Source: Azadirachta indica | Lineage: Eukaryota > Streptophyta > Magnoliopsida > Sapindales > Meliaceae | Direction of reading: 5' to 3' | DNA length: 64,000 nt | Assembly: GCA_022749755.1 (NCBI GenBank) | Contig: CM040448.1 | Location: 6,632,481-6,696,480, forward strand | In this document: in pieces, positions 12,481 to 24,782 of the stretch | Layout of the letters: each line of letters opens with the position of its first letter | How positions within the stretch are numbered: the stretch's first letter is position 1 | Position numbers and translations under genes: made by a program | Notes under the pieces: generated by a model | What the model saw: only the letters and a program-made list of their open reading frames with translations | What the model was told of the DNA's origin: nothing | The model's database searches: none

Positions 12481-12957
12481 AAAGGAAAACAAACAATGGT
12501 GTAAGGAATAAAAACTTACACTCACGGGCCAAGTGAAAAAGTTTTACTTATTAAAAATCTATAAAAAGGGAAAAAATTGTGGTGAAAGGAATAAATTTTT
12601 TTCTTTTAAAGTTATACATACAATTATTAGTTTACTATCCCTAAATCATTAATATTTTATTTTGCTTTTGACATTATTTTATTTTACTTATGTTAATTTT
12701 TAATAGTTATTAAATAATGCGACTTATGTAAATATGTGCTTCCAAATTATTTTGCTTTTATTTTTACGCTCCCTTAACAGAGAGCTACCAAATCTCATGC
12801 CCATCAAAGAATTTGTCATCAAACGTTTTATTTATTTTCCCTCATGTTAATTTATTTTTCATATTTTAAAAATTATTATTATGTGATTGTAACAACAATT
12901 CAAGAAATGATTGATGATTAGTTCTAAATTTTCGTTGAATTTAATCCAAAACACCAA
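12481..12957. other. AT-rich spacer with a short duplicated block
   Basis: A segment around 'aaaatctataaaaagg' at about 12467-12505 is repeated at about 12548-12590. Otherwise nothing is recognised up to the SDR gene's 3' flank. Confidence 0.5.
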
Positions 12958-12968
12958 GGGAATAGAAG

Positions 12969-13007
12969 ATGGTCATATGATTTTCCTATATGAAGCCATA
13001 TGACCAT
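12969..13007 (-). other. Stem-loop in the presumed 3' UTR of the SDR gene
   Basis: Perfect 11-bp inverted arms 'atggtcatatg' (12969-12979) and 'catatgaccat' (12997-13007) with a 17-nt loop, starting about 70 nt downstream of the SDR stop codon. The block is also present in the paralogue near 17916-17955, but pairing is broken there. Whether it acts in termination, stability or not at all cannot be told from sequence. Confidence 0.45.
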
Positions 13008-13077
13008 TTCAAAAACCTTAAGTTAGACTTCTAACACTTACAAGAGAATACATACATTTACCAAACATTTTCATAAC

Positions 13078-16000
13078 TCAAAGGGATGAGAAAATAGGTA
13101 CACCTGGGAGTGTCATCCCTGCATCGACGACGAATATGTTACCGGAGACATATTCAGAAGCATCATGGATTAGGTATCGAACAAGCGATGTCAATGCCGG
13201 ATCTGAGGAGCCATATTCTCTTAATGGGACAATTTTTGAGGTCACATTAGGTAGCCAATCTTTCTGCATAAGGTCCTTTGTGATCTCAGATCTAAAAATT
13301 CCAGGTGATATTGAGTTCACTCTGATTTTGTACGCACCCAGTTCCAACGCCATCACCTAATTAACAATACCATCATTTACTATCAGTATACACATAGACA
13401 AGCAGAGGTTTTAAAGCTTCGGCTGAGGATTGAAATTAGTTGAGCTTGGCACTACTTATCTTAGCCCCAAGCTATCACTGTAGCTTGCAACCCAGTCAAC
13501 ATACTATGTTTTATGCAACAAAATCCATTGGCTCATATTGTGTTGATGGTGTTCTCCATGTTCTATAAATTGCTTAAGATAGGTCACGATCACCATGTTA
13601 GATTTTTAATACAATGGAAATGCCGGTGACACTTTATAAAACGTCAACAATTACCTAACATATGAGCTGTTTCGCAAACGTTAAAATCCATCTCCCTTAT
13701 CTCTACCATCTATTATTTGTCCATAGCCCGTAGATCTCACACATTTTCTACCATTCTTACATTGCCTTCTTCAGGGTTCATCATGTTTTTCATTCCTCAG
13801 AAAGTAAATGAAGTATAATCTTGCCTTGAAACAATTAGAAAACCACATCAAATGTTGAGAAATTGTTACCTTTGTCATGGCATTTAGGGCTGCCTTCGAA
13901 GAGGCATAAGCAACAGCTCCAGGCAAATGCCCCCGGTTAAGACCACCGGTGGAAGAAATATTAATTACCGATCCTCCCTGATTTGCATCACGCATAAGCA
14001 AGCACACAAACTTAGCCACCAACCAAGCTCCTGTTAGATTTGTTCTGATAACACGATTCCACTCCTCCTCAGATAAATCTAATGGAGTCTTGACCTTACC
14101 TAAGCCACACAGCAAAAGCTAGCACATATCAATTAAACATACAAGTAATTGTTCATTAAGTGGGGTTGTGAGTGTTGGGTCCCAAAGTTATTAGGAGTTC
14201 CTGAATAAAGATATAGTTTGTGTTTTCATACAAATAAGTCCTTGACTCTTAGGGATGCCAAAAATCCATGTCGAAAAAAATTCCACAAGGACCCACCCCA
14301 TTCAGGAAAGTATCCCTGTTTACTATAATAGGCAAGGAACGGAGATTAAAATTCATTCCCATTTACTTTTCGATGCAGAGACAAGGATCAGCTTCTGGCA
14401 GCAACCCCTTGCCATTCACGCTTACCTTAAGAATTTCTTTTAGGGTAATATACATAATTTGAAATTAAGTCCTTCAAGTTTCAAAATATAATAAATGTTC
14501 AAACGTTTTCAATTGGATCAATTAAGTCCTTAAGAGTATATTGAAAAAGAAAATGTTAGAAGAGTTAGTTATAAGAAAAAAAAACAAATTAAAAAAATTT
14601 TTATTATTGGAACAATAAATTTTGACAATGGAAAAATTATTAGTTAATATCAAATCAAATGACTAATTAAAATCATTGAGCTAATTTTTTAATATATTAA
14701 GACATGATTTAAGGAAAAAAATTCTAGAAGATTTAATTTTCTTTTCAATATTTTATTTTCTCATCCAAAACTCTAAAGATTTTGTTTAATATATTTTCTG
14801 TAATTTTATTTTTGTTAATTATATTAAGAATTGAAGTTATAATTTATTAACGTATGAATTTATTTAACTTTGCATTTATAGATAAATTAAAAGAATCAAA
14901 AATAAATAATCAAATTTTTTCCACTCTTGTAAGGTAATAAGAAAATTTATCAATGAAATTTGATATTTTGTTAGTAAAATTCTTATATGTTAGTAATATT
15001 TTAGATAAAATGTGGATTAAGTTGCTTATAATAGTGAAACTTATTGATTATTTTCAATTGTTTTATTATATCATTTCATGAAAGAAATCAATTATTTTTT
15101 ATCATATTATTGTGATAATGGTGAATCTGTAAATGATGACGATTGATGATGGTGTTTATAATAATATGCTTAAAATTTTTAAATTGTTATTGCTATTTTA
15201 CCAAGTGCGTCATTGTCATAATTATTATTATTAATTTGGTTTAAACATATTATTTCTGTTTATTCTAAGAATATTAATAAGGATAATTTTAACTTTAAAC
15301 TAAACACAAATATAAATAAACTAATTAATGATAACAGATATAAATTAAAGAATAAGGGCAAAATATTAGGAGAATTGAACACTAATGAGTGTTTCATCAT
15401 TTAATAAATAATGGTCACTGGGTTAGGACTTGTTTCATACAAATGAACAAACAATATCTTTATTTGTTAAAGCATGAAACTCATGTACTGGGATGCTATT
15501 GTCCTATTCGTAATAAAATTATAATAGCATAATATCATAATAATCCATAAATATTCATGAAACATAATATTTTCAGTTTTAACAATTTAGTCTAATGCCC
15601 TTTACATTGTTTTTCTGTTTTCAACCCATTTATCATTTGTTATCAATAACAGGGGATAAATTGTTAAAATGGAGCAACCAATGTTCTAATTTGTTATTTT
15701 GGAAAACTTTAGAACCAAAATATTATATCTGTAAATTAAATCCGCATAGTAAATGGTATTTACCTCTGATGCCGGCATTATTAACCAAAGCGTCGATTCT
15801 TCCAAACGCCTCCCAAGCCTTCTGTATTGAACTCTGAATTGTGGCTCCGTCGGCACAGACATCCAGCCCCACCGCCGCAGCTTTAACATTCCCCGCCTTA
15901 TTGATCTCATCGCAGAGAGACTTGAGCCGGTCAACGCGCCGAGCAGCGGCTACAACACGGCAGCCGGCTTTGGCCAGGTCGAGACAAAATTCTCGGCCTA

Positions 16001-16106
16001 AACCGGAGGATGCGCCGGTCACCATCACCACTTTGTCGTCCAAGTTCTGCCATGGCTCCAAGTGGTCGGCGACGGAGACGGAGACTTGAGTGGCCATTTT
16101 GTGCAT
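13078..16106 (-). CDS. Short-chain dehydrogenase/reductase (SDR), FabG-like, three exons
   Basis: Predicted exons on the minus strand: 16106-15764, 14099-13870 and 13356-13078, giving 852 nt and a 283-residue protein. Both introns have GT...AG borders and joining keeps the frame. The likely function is NAD(P)H-dependent reduction of a carbonyl; the substrate is unknown. Cofactor motif TGASSGLG is at residues 30-37. The RR at 56-57 after the second strand favours NADP(H). NNAG is at 109-112, the likely catalytic Ser is in NISS near 163-164, and YASSK gives Tyr179 and Lys183. The C-terminal VDAG and PIFSSL tail matches the Arabidopsis At3g46170/At3g55290/At3g55310 group from memory. No signal peptide or membrane segment is evident, so it is probably cytosolic. 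A second ATG at residue 4 is an alternative start. Two decayed paralogues lie upstream. Confidence 0.93.
14100..15763 (-). other. SDR intron 1
   Basis: An AT-rich intron of 1664 nt with donor GT at 15763-15762 and acceptor AG at 14101-14100. Its sequence is shared with the two pseudogenes (18240-19297 and 23890-27249). It keeps an uninterrupted 'ccatttat' at 15626-15633, exactly where both pseudogenes carry an hAT-like insertion. Confidence 0.8.
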
Positions 16107-16225
16107 TAACTATTTACCAGAGAAATTATAAAGTGAAAGGACAGGCTTTTTTATATTTAGACTGACGATTGCATTACAACTACGGAGTAGGGTTACACGC
16201 GCGGCTAATGGGTCCATTCGAGGAC

Positions 16226-16232
16226 TTTTATA
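16226..16232 (-). promoter_or_regulatory. TATA box of the SDR gene
   Basis: TATAAAA on the minus strand, about 120 nt upstream of the start codon. The surrounding block ('ctaatgggtccattcgag' read on the plus strand) is conserved upstream of both pseudogenes (near 19739 and 27692). There the box reads TTTATAAA, which supports a real ancestral promoter. Transcription start was not determined. Confidence 0.6.
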
Positions 16233-16279
16233 GATAGGAAAAGGTACTGTTAGGCCTGGAGGGTTTGGCCTAATCAACC

Positions 16280-17695
16280 TTCAATCCTAAAGATTTAAAA
16301 ATAATATTTCTTGGTATCGGTATATTAATTAAGCATAAATTGATATTTTATTATATTTTTGTCGAGTAGTACTTGATAAATTTTTTAAAATAGTTTTAAT
16401 TTTTTTTAAAGTTTACATAAATAATTTCTTATAAAAAAATTTTATCAACCTAATTTAAAATATATTTTTTAAATTAAATTATCATCAATAGTTTATTTTA
16501 ATTTTTTTTATAAAATTTTTTTTAATTTTTCTTATTATTTTAAATTTTTAAACTCTTTCAAATTCAAACTCTCCTCTTTTAAAACTATTTATTTTTTCAA
16601 AGTCATATTTTTGCTAACGGTGAAAATATTTTTATAATTAAGTCTTGATTATTAATATTAAGTGATTTTTTTGTTATATAGATATATATTTTATGTGTGA
16701 ATTAATTTATTAAAAAGAAATTTCTCTTATCAAATATGAATTCAATATTGATTATGTATTGATTTAAATTTAAATTACATTGATTGATTGTTATATAAAT
16801 GTAAAAGCATGAATAATTTGAGAATAATAAGGTGTTGTGTAATTTTGAATTATAAATTTTTTATAGGGAAAATAAATTTCGGGTGAGAATAAATTTTACT
16901 TTAGTAGAAAAATAAATTTTAAATAAAGTCAAATTTTACCTTATTTAAAAACTATTTTTTTGGTAAGGCCAAATTTTTGGATAAGATAAAATTTTACCTT
17001 ATCCAAAAATCACTTTTTGGATAAAGTCAAATTTTGCCTTACCTAAAAATTTGACCTTACCTAAAAAGTAATTTTTAGATAAAACAAAATTTGACGTTAC
17101 TCGAAATTTACTTTTCTAGTAAGGCAAATTTGGTCTCACAAAAAATTTATTTTTCAGGTAAAAAATTCATGATCCAAAATTGCACAACATCTTTTTATTC
17201 TCAAATTATCCATGTCTTTGTATTTATATAATAACCAGTCAACGTAATTTAAAGTTAAATCAATATTTTTTACTATATAATCAACATTGAATCTACATTT
17301 GAAAAAAAAAAATTCTTTTAGTGAATTAATTCACACATAAAATATATATTTATATGATAAAAAAATCACTTAATATTAGTGATTAAAACTTAACCATAAA
17401 AATACATCGCTATTATCTTTACCATTAATAAAAAAAGTGATTTTGAAAAGAAAAATAGTTTTAAAAGATAAGCGTTCAACTTTTGGAGACTTTAAAAATT
17501 TAGGAGTAGTAAAAATAAATAAAAAAAATAAACTTTTGTAAAAAAAAATTAAAGTAAACTATTGAGAATAATTTAATCTGAAAAATATATTTTGAGATAA
17601 ATTAGTAAAATTTTTTATAAAAAATTATTTACGTAAACTTTAGAAAAATTAAGTTTATTTTAAAAAATTTCTCAAAATAATATTTCTCGTCATGT
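16280..17695. repeat. Long foldback element between the SDR gene and first pseudogene
   Basis: About 0.6 kb at 16285-16920 recurs inverted at about 17040-17690. Matching blocks include 'aataatatttct' at the outer ends, 'gtgtgaattaatt' (about 16696) with 'gaattaattcacac' (about 17321), and 'gataatttgagaat'-like sequence. The centre (about 16905-17130) holds several short alternating copies of an 'aaggtaaaattt' motif and its complement, so it is itself palindromic. There is no coding capacity. It is probably a large MITE; superfamily and target duplication were not determined. Confidence 0.65.
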
Positions 17696-18036
17696 CACTG
17701 TATCTAACACATAAATGGCCAAAATTTGTTCACGTGTATGCTTATGACTGGACGTTCCTTTTTTGGCACATAATTCCCCGTGCCATCTTTCTTATTTTTC
17801 TCTTCAGATAACTTTAATTTTAGAGCCAAACATGGGATTATTAAATTTTTATATAGTGCAGTCAAATAATGTAGTGCAGTGCTGTCGCAACGAACACTCC
17901 CTCAGGGAATAGAAGATGGTCATGTGATTTTTCTATATGAAACCATGTGATGATTTCAAAAACCTTAAGCTTACAAATCAAAAAACTTAACACTTACAAG
18001 ATAATACATACATTTACCGAACATTTTCATAATAAA

Positions 18037-19641
18037 TCAAAGGGAAGAGAACATAGGTACACCCGGGAGCGTCGTCCCCACATCAACGACGAATATGTTG
18101 CCAGAGACATAGTCAGAAGAGTTGTAAGTTTAGGCATCGAAGCAAGCGATGTCAATGCCGAATCTGAGGAGCCATATTCTCTTAATGGGACAATTTTTGA
18201 GGTCACATTAGGTAGCCACTCTTTCCGCACAAGGTATGTATAAAATTTTTAACTTGTTATTGCTATTTTACAAATTTTTTTATTATTATTAATTTGGTTT
18301 AAATTTATTATTTATTTTTTTCTAAGAATATGAATAACGATAATTTAATTTTAAATTAAACACAAATATAAATAAACTAATTAATAATAATGATTATAAA
18401 CTAAAAAATAAGGGCGAAATATTAGGAGAATAGCATAATAACATATTATTCAGTGTATAGCCAAAGGTTGCGGTCAGACATCCTAAAATACATTACACAC
18501 TGAAAAATTGTGTTATTGCAATCACATCTCCATAAATGGAAAATAGCATAATAACATATTAATCCCTAAAAGTTTATAAAACGACAAATAAGGCATAATA
18601 TGTTCAATTTTGACAATATAGTCCATGTCCTTTGCATTATTTTCCAGTTTTCAACCCATTTATTAGTGGTATTCAGCATATCAAATTACAAATTTGACTA
18701 AATCTATATGTGATCCATCACTCGGTAGGTTAAAAAATTTTTTAATTCAACCCAACTCACTACATGATAGAATTCGATCTGACTCGATCTACTAAAAAAA
18801 ATTCAAATCTAATTTATATAAACTAAAAATATTTAATTTTAATAACAATTATATTTTATTAACAAAGATGTTCAAGAAAATAGTATATAATTTATATAAA
18901 ATTTCAAACAAATATACTCATTCAAAATAAATAATGATTAATGAAAAATATTATATAATTATTAATTAACGTAAACAAGATTGGGCCTACAAGCTTATTA
19001 AGAGTTTCTAAATTAAAATTAATAGATTATAAAGTTTGTAGTTAATATTTTATAATTTCGTAGAATAACTAGATTGGGCCTACAAGCATATAAGATCGGA
19101 TTGAATTTAGCAGATTAGTCAAATTACATTAGATTTTGAACACCCTACACCTATCGTTCGTTATCAACATTCAACAATCAACAGGGACTAAATTGTTAAA
19201 ATTGAGCGACTAATGTTATAACTGTTATTTCGGTAAATTTTAGAACCAAAAGTATAATATTTGTAATTAATATCCGTAGAGTAAATAGTACGATTACCTA
19301 TGGTGCCGGCATTCTTAACGAAAGCGTCGATTCTTCCAAACGCCTTCCTAGCCTTCTGTACTGTAACTCTGAATTGTGGCTGCGTCGGCACAAACGTCCA
19401 GCTGCACCGCCGCAGCTTTAAGATTCCCCGCCTTATTGATCTCATCGCAGAGAGACTCGAGCCGGTCAACGCGCCGAGCAGCGGCTACAACACGGCAGCC
19501 TGCTTTGGCCAGGTCAAGACAAAATTCTCGGCCTAAACCTGAGGATGCGTCGGTCACCGTAACCACTTTGTCGTCCAAGTTTCGCCATGGCTCCAAGTGG
19601 TCAGCGACGGAGACGGAGATTTGAGTGGCCATTTTGTGCAT
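18037..19641 (-). pseudogene. SDR pseudogene 1 (exon 1, partial intron 1, partial exon 3)
   Basis: Exon 1 (19641-19298) is very close to the intact gene but is 344 nt instead of 343. A one-base insertion near codon 93 shifts the frame. The first Gly of TGASSGLG is Asp (TDASSGLG), which would damage cofactor binding. Part of exon 3 (about 18234-18037) is present with another small frameshifting change. At about 18235 exon 3 sequence jumps straight into mid-intron-1 sequence, so exon 2, intron 2 and half of intron 1 were deleted. The equivalent deleted span in the intact gene is about 13277-15163. The 3' flank (from about 17907) and 5' flank (to about 19780) are also shared with the intact gene. 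Confidence 0.9.
18664..19147. mobile_element. hAT-like non-autonomous insertion in pseudogene 1 intron
   Basis: A 484-bp insertion beginning TAGTGGTATTCAG and ending in a degraded complement ('gaacaccctа'-type end, 19138-19147), placed right after 'ccatttat' (18656-18663). The same insertion at the same site is in pseudogene 2. The intact gene has an empty site. No transposase is encoded. The right-hand copy of the target duplication is degraded in this copy. Confidence 0.65.
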
Positions 19642-19789
19642 TAATTATTTGCGGTAGAAATTATAACGTAAAAAGAGAAGCTATTTTCTATTTTTGGGCA
19701 TATGATTGCACTAATGGTTCACGAGTTACACCTGAAAGCTAATGGGTCCATTCGAGGACTTTTATAAATAAAATGAGGTGATTACATTT

Positions 19790-20269
19790 TTCTTTTCCTC
19801 GAGGATTCAAAGACGTTGCGGCACGTCGCAATTCTTAACTACTACTACTCAGGACTAAAATGTTGAAATTGAGAATTATATACCATAGTTTGTTGCTTTT
19901 TCTAAAGTTCAAGAACAAATAAGTATTATTCCTAAAGAAAATTTAAAGTTGACTAAAAAGGATTTTCCGAAGGCATATATTTCTTTTTTTTTTTTTTGAA
20001 ATCATTAAACAAAATTTTTAACTATGAAATTTAATAATTTATAACATCAAAAGTTTGCTAATACCTAACAAAAAGATTAAAATTTTTTAAATAATATAAC
20101 ATTTAAATAAAGTAATAGCACATTTTCTAATTTATATTTCAAGATTTCTATATTAAGTGACAGGAAAGTTAACTTTTCATCATTAACTAAAAAAATATAT
20201 AAAATGAATGGTCAGTAATAGTACTTATAATGAAAATATTGAAATATAAATTGAAAAATAAGGAGGATT
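19790..20269. other. AT-rich spacer
   Basis: Shared SDR upstream sequence fades out near 19840. The remainder has no recognised feature. Confidence 0.5.
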
Positions 20270-21790
20270 CTCGATTCTTCTCTATTGTTTGATCTAGTAT
20301 CCCAATATCCTTTATTGTTTTCATAATATTCTGAATCCTCCTATGTTATTTGACAAGGTTGAATATAATAATATATAACTCTCTAAAATTTACTCTATTA
20401 ATTTGAATAGTCCTATAGTTTAACAAATATCCATAAAACTTTAATTTATTAAAAAATAACAATTATATCCTTATATAATAGTAATTAGCTAAAAAATTAT
20501 TTACAACACCTAATTGAAAATAAATATTAAAATAATAATATATTTTATTTTATAACACATTAACTAACTATTTATTGTTACATTATAATTAAAATATAAG
20601 TTTATTTATTTTATAATATATTAACAATTCAATATTAATTAGGCATTAGAAAATAAATAAAATAAATTATGAATCAATACTAATCTATAAATAAAATATA
20701 TTATAATAGAATATTTATAATTCATAAATAAATATTAATCTATAAATAATTATATATTATAATATGAGACTTATAATTATATATAATCAGAACTATTATA
20801 TTATAATATAATTATAAAATATTATAATATATTAACAATTCAATATTACATAGTATTAGAAAATGAATAAAATAAATCATACATTTAATATTTTATTTAT
20901 TTATTTAGTTAACTACTATTAAATAAGGATATAATCATTATTTTTTAACACATTGTGCCTTTTATGAGTATTTTTAAAACTATTAGTTACAATTAATCAA
21001 ATTAATGGGTCAAACTTTAAGAACTTACATATTATTAATTTTTGTTTTTCCAGAACTTGAAATAATAATAAGTTCCATAACAAAAAAAATATATTTTAAA
21101 CTAAAATTTTTTATGAAAATATAGAATAAGTGATAATATAATATAACATTATCATTACAATTTATATAGATAAATTTGTATAAGTAACAGTAGTTATACG
21201 ATATTTTTTTTAAAATATATTTGTTCTTCATATCTATTAGTCAATATAAATACTAGTTTTTTTATTAAATATTAAATAAAATATTATGAATTATTCTTTG
21301 AATATAAATTCATCTAAATATTAAATAAAATTGAATGATCAATTTTATAATTTTTAAAATAAATTTATTATTTTATTTATTTTAAAAATTATAAAATTGA
21401 TCTTTCAATTTATGAATATCATGTTAAAAAGAAATTCAAAATTTAAATAAACTTATATTCAAAAGATAATTTATAAATTAATTATCAATGTGTTAGAAAA
21501 TAAAATATACTATTTTCATATTTATTTTAATTAGGAGTTAAAAATAATTTTTTAGCTAATTACTATTACATAAGTGTATAATTGTTATTTTTTAATAAAT
21601 TTAAAATTTTATACATATTTTTAAAACTATTAAAGCTATTTCAGTTAATAGGTTAAATTTTAGAGAGTCATATATTATTATACTTAATTATGTCAACTAA
21701 TAAAAGTAGAATTTGGGGTATTATGAAAATAATAGAAGAGTATCAAAGTATTATGTCAAATAACATGAGAAAATCAGAATTTTAAACTCA
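20270..21790. repeat. AT-rich foldback element with a third internal copy
   Basis: The block at about 20340-20600 ('gttatttgaca', 'aatatataactctctaaaatt', 'ttaattattaaaaaataacaattata'-type order) recurs inverted at about 21480-21760. A third, partial copy lies at about 20900-21045 in the inverted orientation. This gives a roughly 1.5-kb foldback that has absorbed an internal rearrangement. No coding capacity. Confidence 0.55.
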
Positions 21791-23299
21791 CATTTTACGA
21801 ATTCTCTAATATAAACAATTAATTTTTCATGTCTTTTGAAAAGATGTGATAAAATAATTATTTTTTGAAAACATCAAGTTTCTTTTATTTTCAATTGTTG
21901 TGAGCTATACTCATAATTTGATTGTCGATGTTCTAACTAGCTAGCTACAACATGATAAAGATGGGGATGATAATGGGTACTGAATTGAATTCTAAAAATA
22001 CAAATGGGCATCCCTATCCCAACTCTTTCTATTTTTCTAATCATTTCTTGTATTTTTTTTTAAATTTGTTTATTCGGTTAAAATTTTGATTTTAATCGAG
22101 TAATAAAAGTAATATAAAAATTTGCGGCTCGCACTAGGATTTGAAAATAGTTTATTTTCAAAATATACTTGCAAAATTGCATACTAAAAGAAATAATTTA
22201 TCCTTTTAACCATGAAAAATGAAACAATGAAGATTATTAGTTTATTAAGTATAAAATTTAGTAAAATTTAGAATGTATGGCAAGAGAAAAAAAGGATAAA
22301 TTCCAAAGAAGAAAATGTTGAAACATTTCTTCAACAATGACTGCATTGCTTCAACAATTTATCGATTCAAATGAATCAAACCATCTATTTTCGCTGTCAA
22401 TTCAACCATTTTTTGGCCGGTTCTTGATTAATTCCAACTAGATCCAGAATCCTCGTTTCCTTATCTATTACTTGGTAATATTATTCAACCTAAAGCCAAC
22501 TTTCAACTATGAGTACACCAATTACATTAATTTAAAAAAAGTTGTACCAACTGCAAAACCAACTGCAAAAATCTTTTAATCATCTTCATTTTTTTCTCCG
22601 TAATAAGCTGATTAATTCATTGTAATTGTGCCTATATAAAGCATACTTGTATGCATTGTTAATTAAGAAATGAAATAATATATTTCTTTAGAAAATTCAC
22701 TGTATTCTATTAAGTAATTTTTTTTCTCTTCACCATTAACTTGATGTCTAGAAATTATGTCAATTATAGTTATCTACCCAACCAAGATAATCATAAAGTA
22801 AAATTCACCAAATTTAAAAATAACAAATTTCATTTAAAAGAAGGAATTAGGAGATTATTTCAGAAATTTATAAAACTATAGGAATCTAAATATTATTTTA
22901 ACTCACCAATCGACTCACCACCATGTATTTTCATTTTACTTTATAACATTATTATTTGTTTGTTTACATGATTCAATATTCAAGATTTACATCCATGGTT
23001 CAGTCTTATTATATACGCTTGTAAATTCTCTTTACAAGTCAAGATGTAAGCCTTGAAAATAGCTAAACTAGTTACTTGTCCAACCAAACTAGGTTTAAGA
23101 GTCAGTTTGTAGCGCCAAAAAATAAGTACTAATATAATTAGTATTTATATTTTTTAACATTTTTTTTTAGTAATTTTTGAGAAAATGTTTAAGTGTTTAG
23201 TTAATAATCTCTAAAAGTACTTATTAGTGCTAAATTAATGTTTGGAAGTATAATTAAAATAGTATTTTTTTTGTTGACAAATTATTAAAATAAACATAT
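21791..23299. other. AT-rich DNA; possible short LTR at 22305-22745
   Basis: Mostly featureless. Near 22305 a sequence starting TGTTGAAACATTTC is followed by a promoter-like 'ctatataaagc' (about 22633) and an AATAA-rich stretch, which resembles a solo LTR. I could not find matching ends or a target duplication, so this is only a suggestion. Confidence 0.3.
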
Positions 23300-23871
23300 A
23301 TTAAAAGAAAAAATGCCCTTGACCCCCCCTAGGCTTTGATTACTCACTTTCCTCCATTGTTTCAAAAATGTCCTATACACACACCCTTGCCGTTAGTTTC
23401 ACCTCAGTTAAAAAAAAAAAAGACTCTTGAAGACAAAATTGTATTTTATCATATTTAGAGCGTAAAAGTCTTTGATGGTGATGTGGTCAGCAACTAATCC
23501 TAATGTAATGTAGAAAAGGATGTAGTTTTTAGTTTCTTTTAATTTTTTTACAAAGAAAAAACACAGACATTTTCATTCTCATCTGCTTCATCTTGACGCT
23601 AGAAAATCCTACTTTCAAAGACCTAATGATGACCTGTTATGTGTGATAAATTACCTCAATATTTTTCTATACATTTTCCATCATAGCAATCTTTTATAAA
23701 GACGAAGAACCGGCAAGCATGAAACAGGGAAACTTGAATGGTGAATGGTCGTATTTGACGATAAATGATATCCTTGATATCTTGTATGACAATGGTGTTG
23801 TTAAGTTGTAATATAGGGCGTGAATAAGGGAAAATAAGGGTTTCGGTAAATTGGAAAATGGGTTTATTTGG
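23300..23871. other. Foreign sequence joined to truncated SDR exon 2
   Basis: Reading leftward from the pseudogene exon 2 start, SDR homology stops at about 23872 and unrelated sequence begins. The open frames there (minus strand, 23656-23901) are fusions across this junction rather than genes. Source of the new sequence not recognised. Confidence 0.5.
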
Positions 23872-24782
23872 AGTCTCGACCTTTCCTGAGCCACACAGCA
23901 AAAGCTAGCACATATTAATGAAACATAAGCAATTGTTCACTAAGTGGGGTCCTAAGTTTTGGGTCCCTAAGTTGTTAGAATTTCGAAAATAAAGATATAT
24001 TTTGTATTTTCATACAAAATAAGTCCTTGACTAACTCTCAAAGTCCACAAGGACTCACGCCATTCAAGCCTGAAATCAGACCTAGATTATCCCCGTTTAT
24101 TATAATAGGCAAGCAACGGAGATTAAAAATCATTCCCGTTTACTTTCCGATTCCGAGACAAAGGATCCGCTTCTTTCAGCAACCCCTTACCCATTCACAA
24201 TTTAAAATTAAGTACTTCGAGTTTTCAAAATATGATAAATGTTCAAAATGTTTCAAATTGATCAATTAAGTCTTTAAAAATTTAAAAATTGAAAAATAAA
24301 ATGTTAGAAGAGTTAGTTATAAAGAAAAAAAAATAAAGAAAATTTTAATTATTGGAACAATGAATTTTGACAAAGGAAAAATCATTAGTTAATATCAAAA
24401 CAAATCATTAATTACAATCATTAATATTTGATTAAAAAAATTCTAAAAGATTTAATTTTCTTTTCAATATTTTATTAATTTAAAACTCTAAAGATTTCAT
24501 TTAATATATTTTCTTAATTTTATTTTTTGTCAATTCTATTAAGAATTGAAGCTATAATTAATTAACATATTAATTTATTCTCAATTTGTGTTTAAACATA
24601 AATTAAAATAACTAAAAATAAATAATAAAAAATTTTCTATTCTTATAGGTTAATGAAGAAAACTTATCAATCAAATTTGATATTTTGTCTTAGTATAATT
24701 CTTATAATTTGTAATAGTTTAGATAAATTATGGGCTTATAATAGTGAAACTTGGTGGTTAATTTCAATTGTTTTATTTCTAT

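Noticed and set aside
13136..13360. Plus-strand open frame over SDR exon 3 (and similar ones at 15841-16089 and 19376-19624)
   Set aside because: Antisense shadows of the SDR exons; the minus-strand frames have the SDR motifs and splice sites.
14255..14462. Two overlapping plus-strand open frames in SDR intron 1
   Set aside because: They lie in the intron, lack any recognised domain, and the corresponding sequence in pseudogene 2 (24027-24269) is not conserved as protein.
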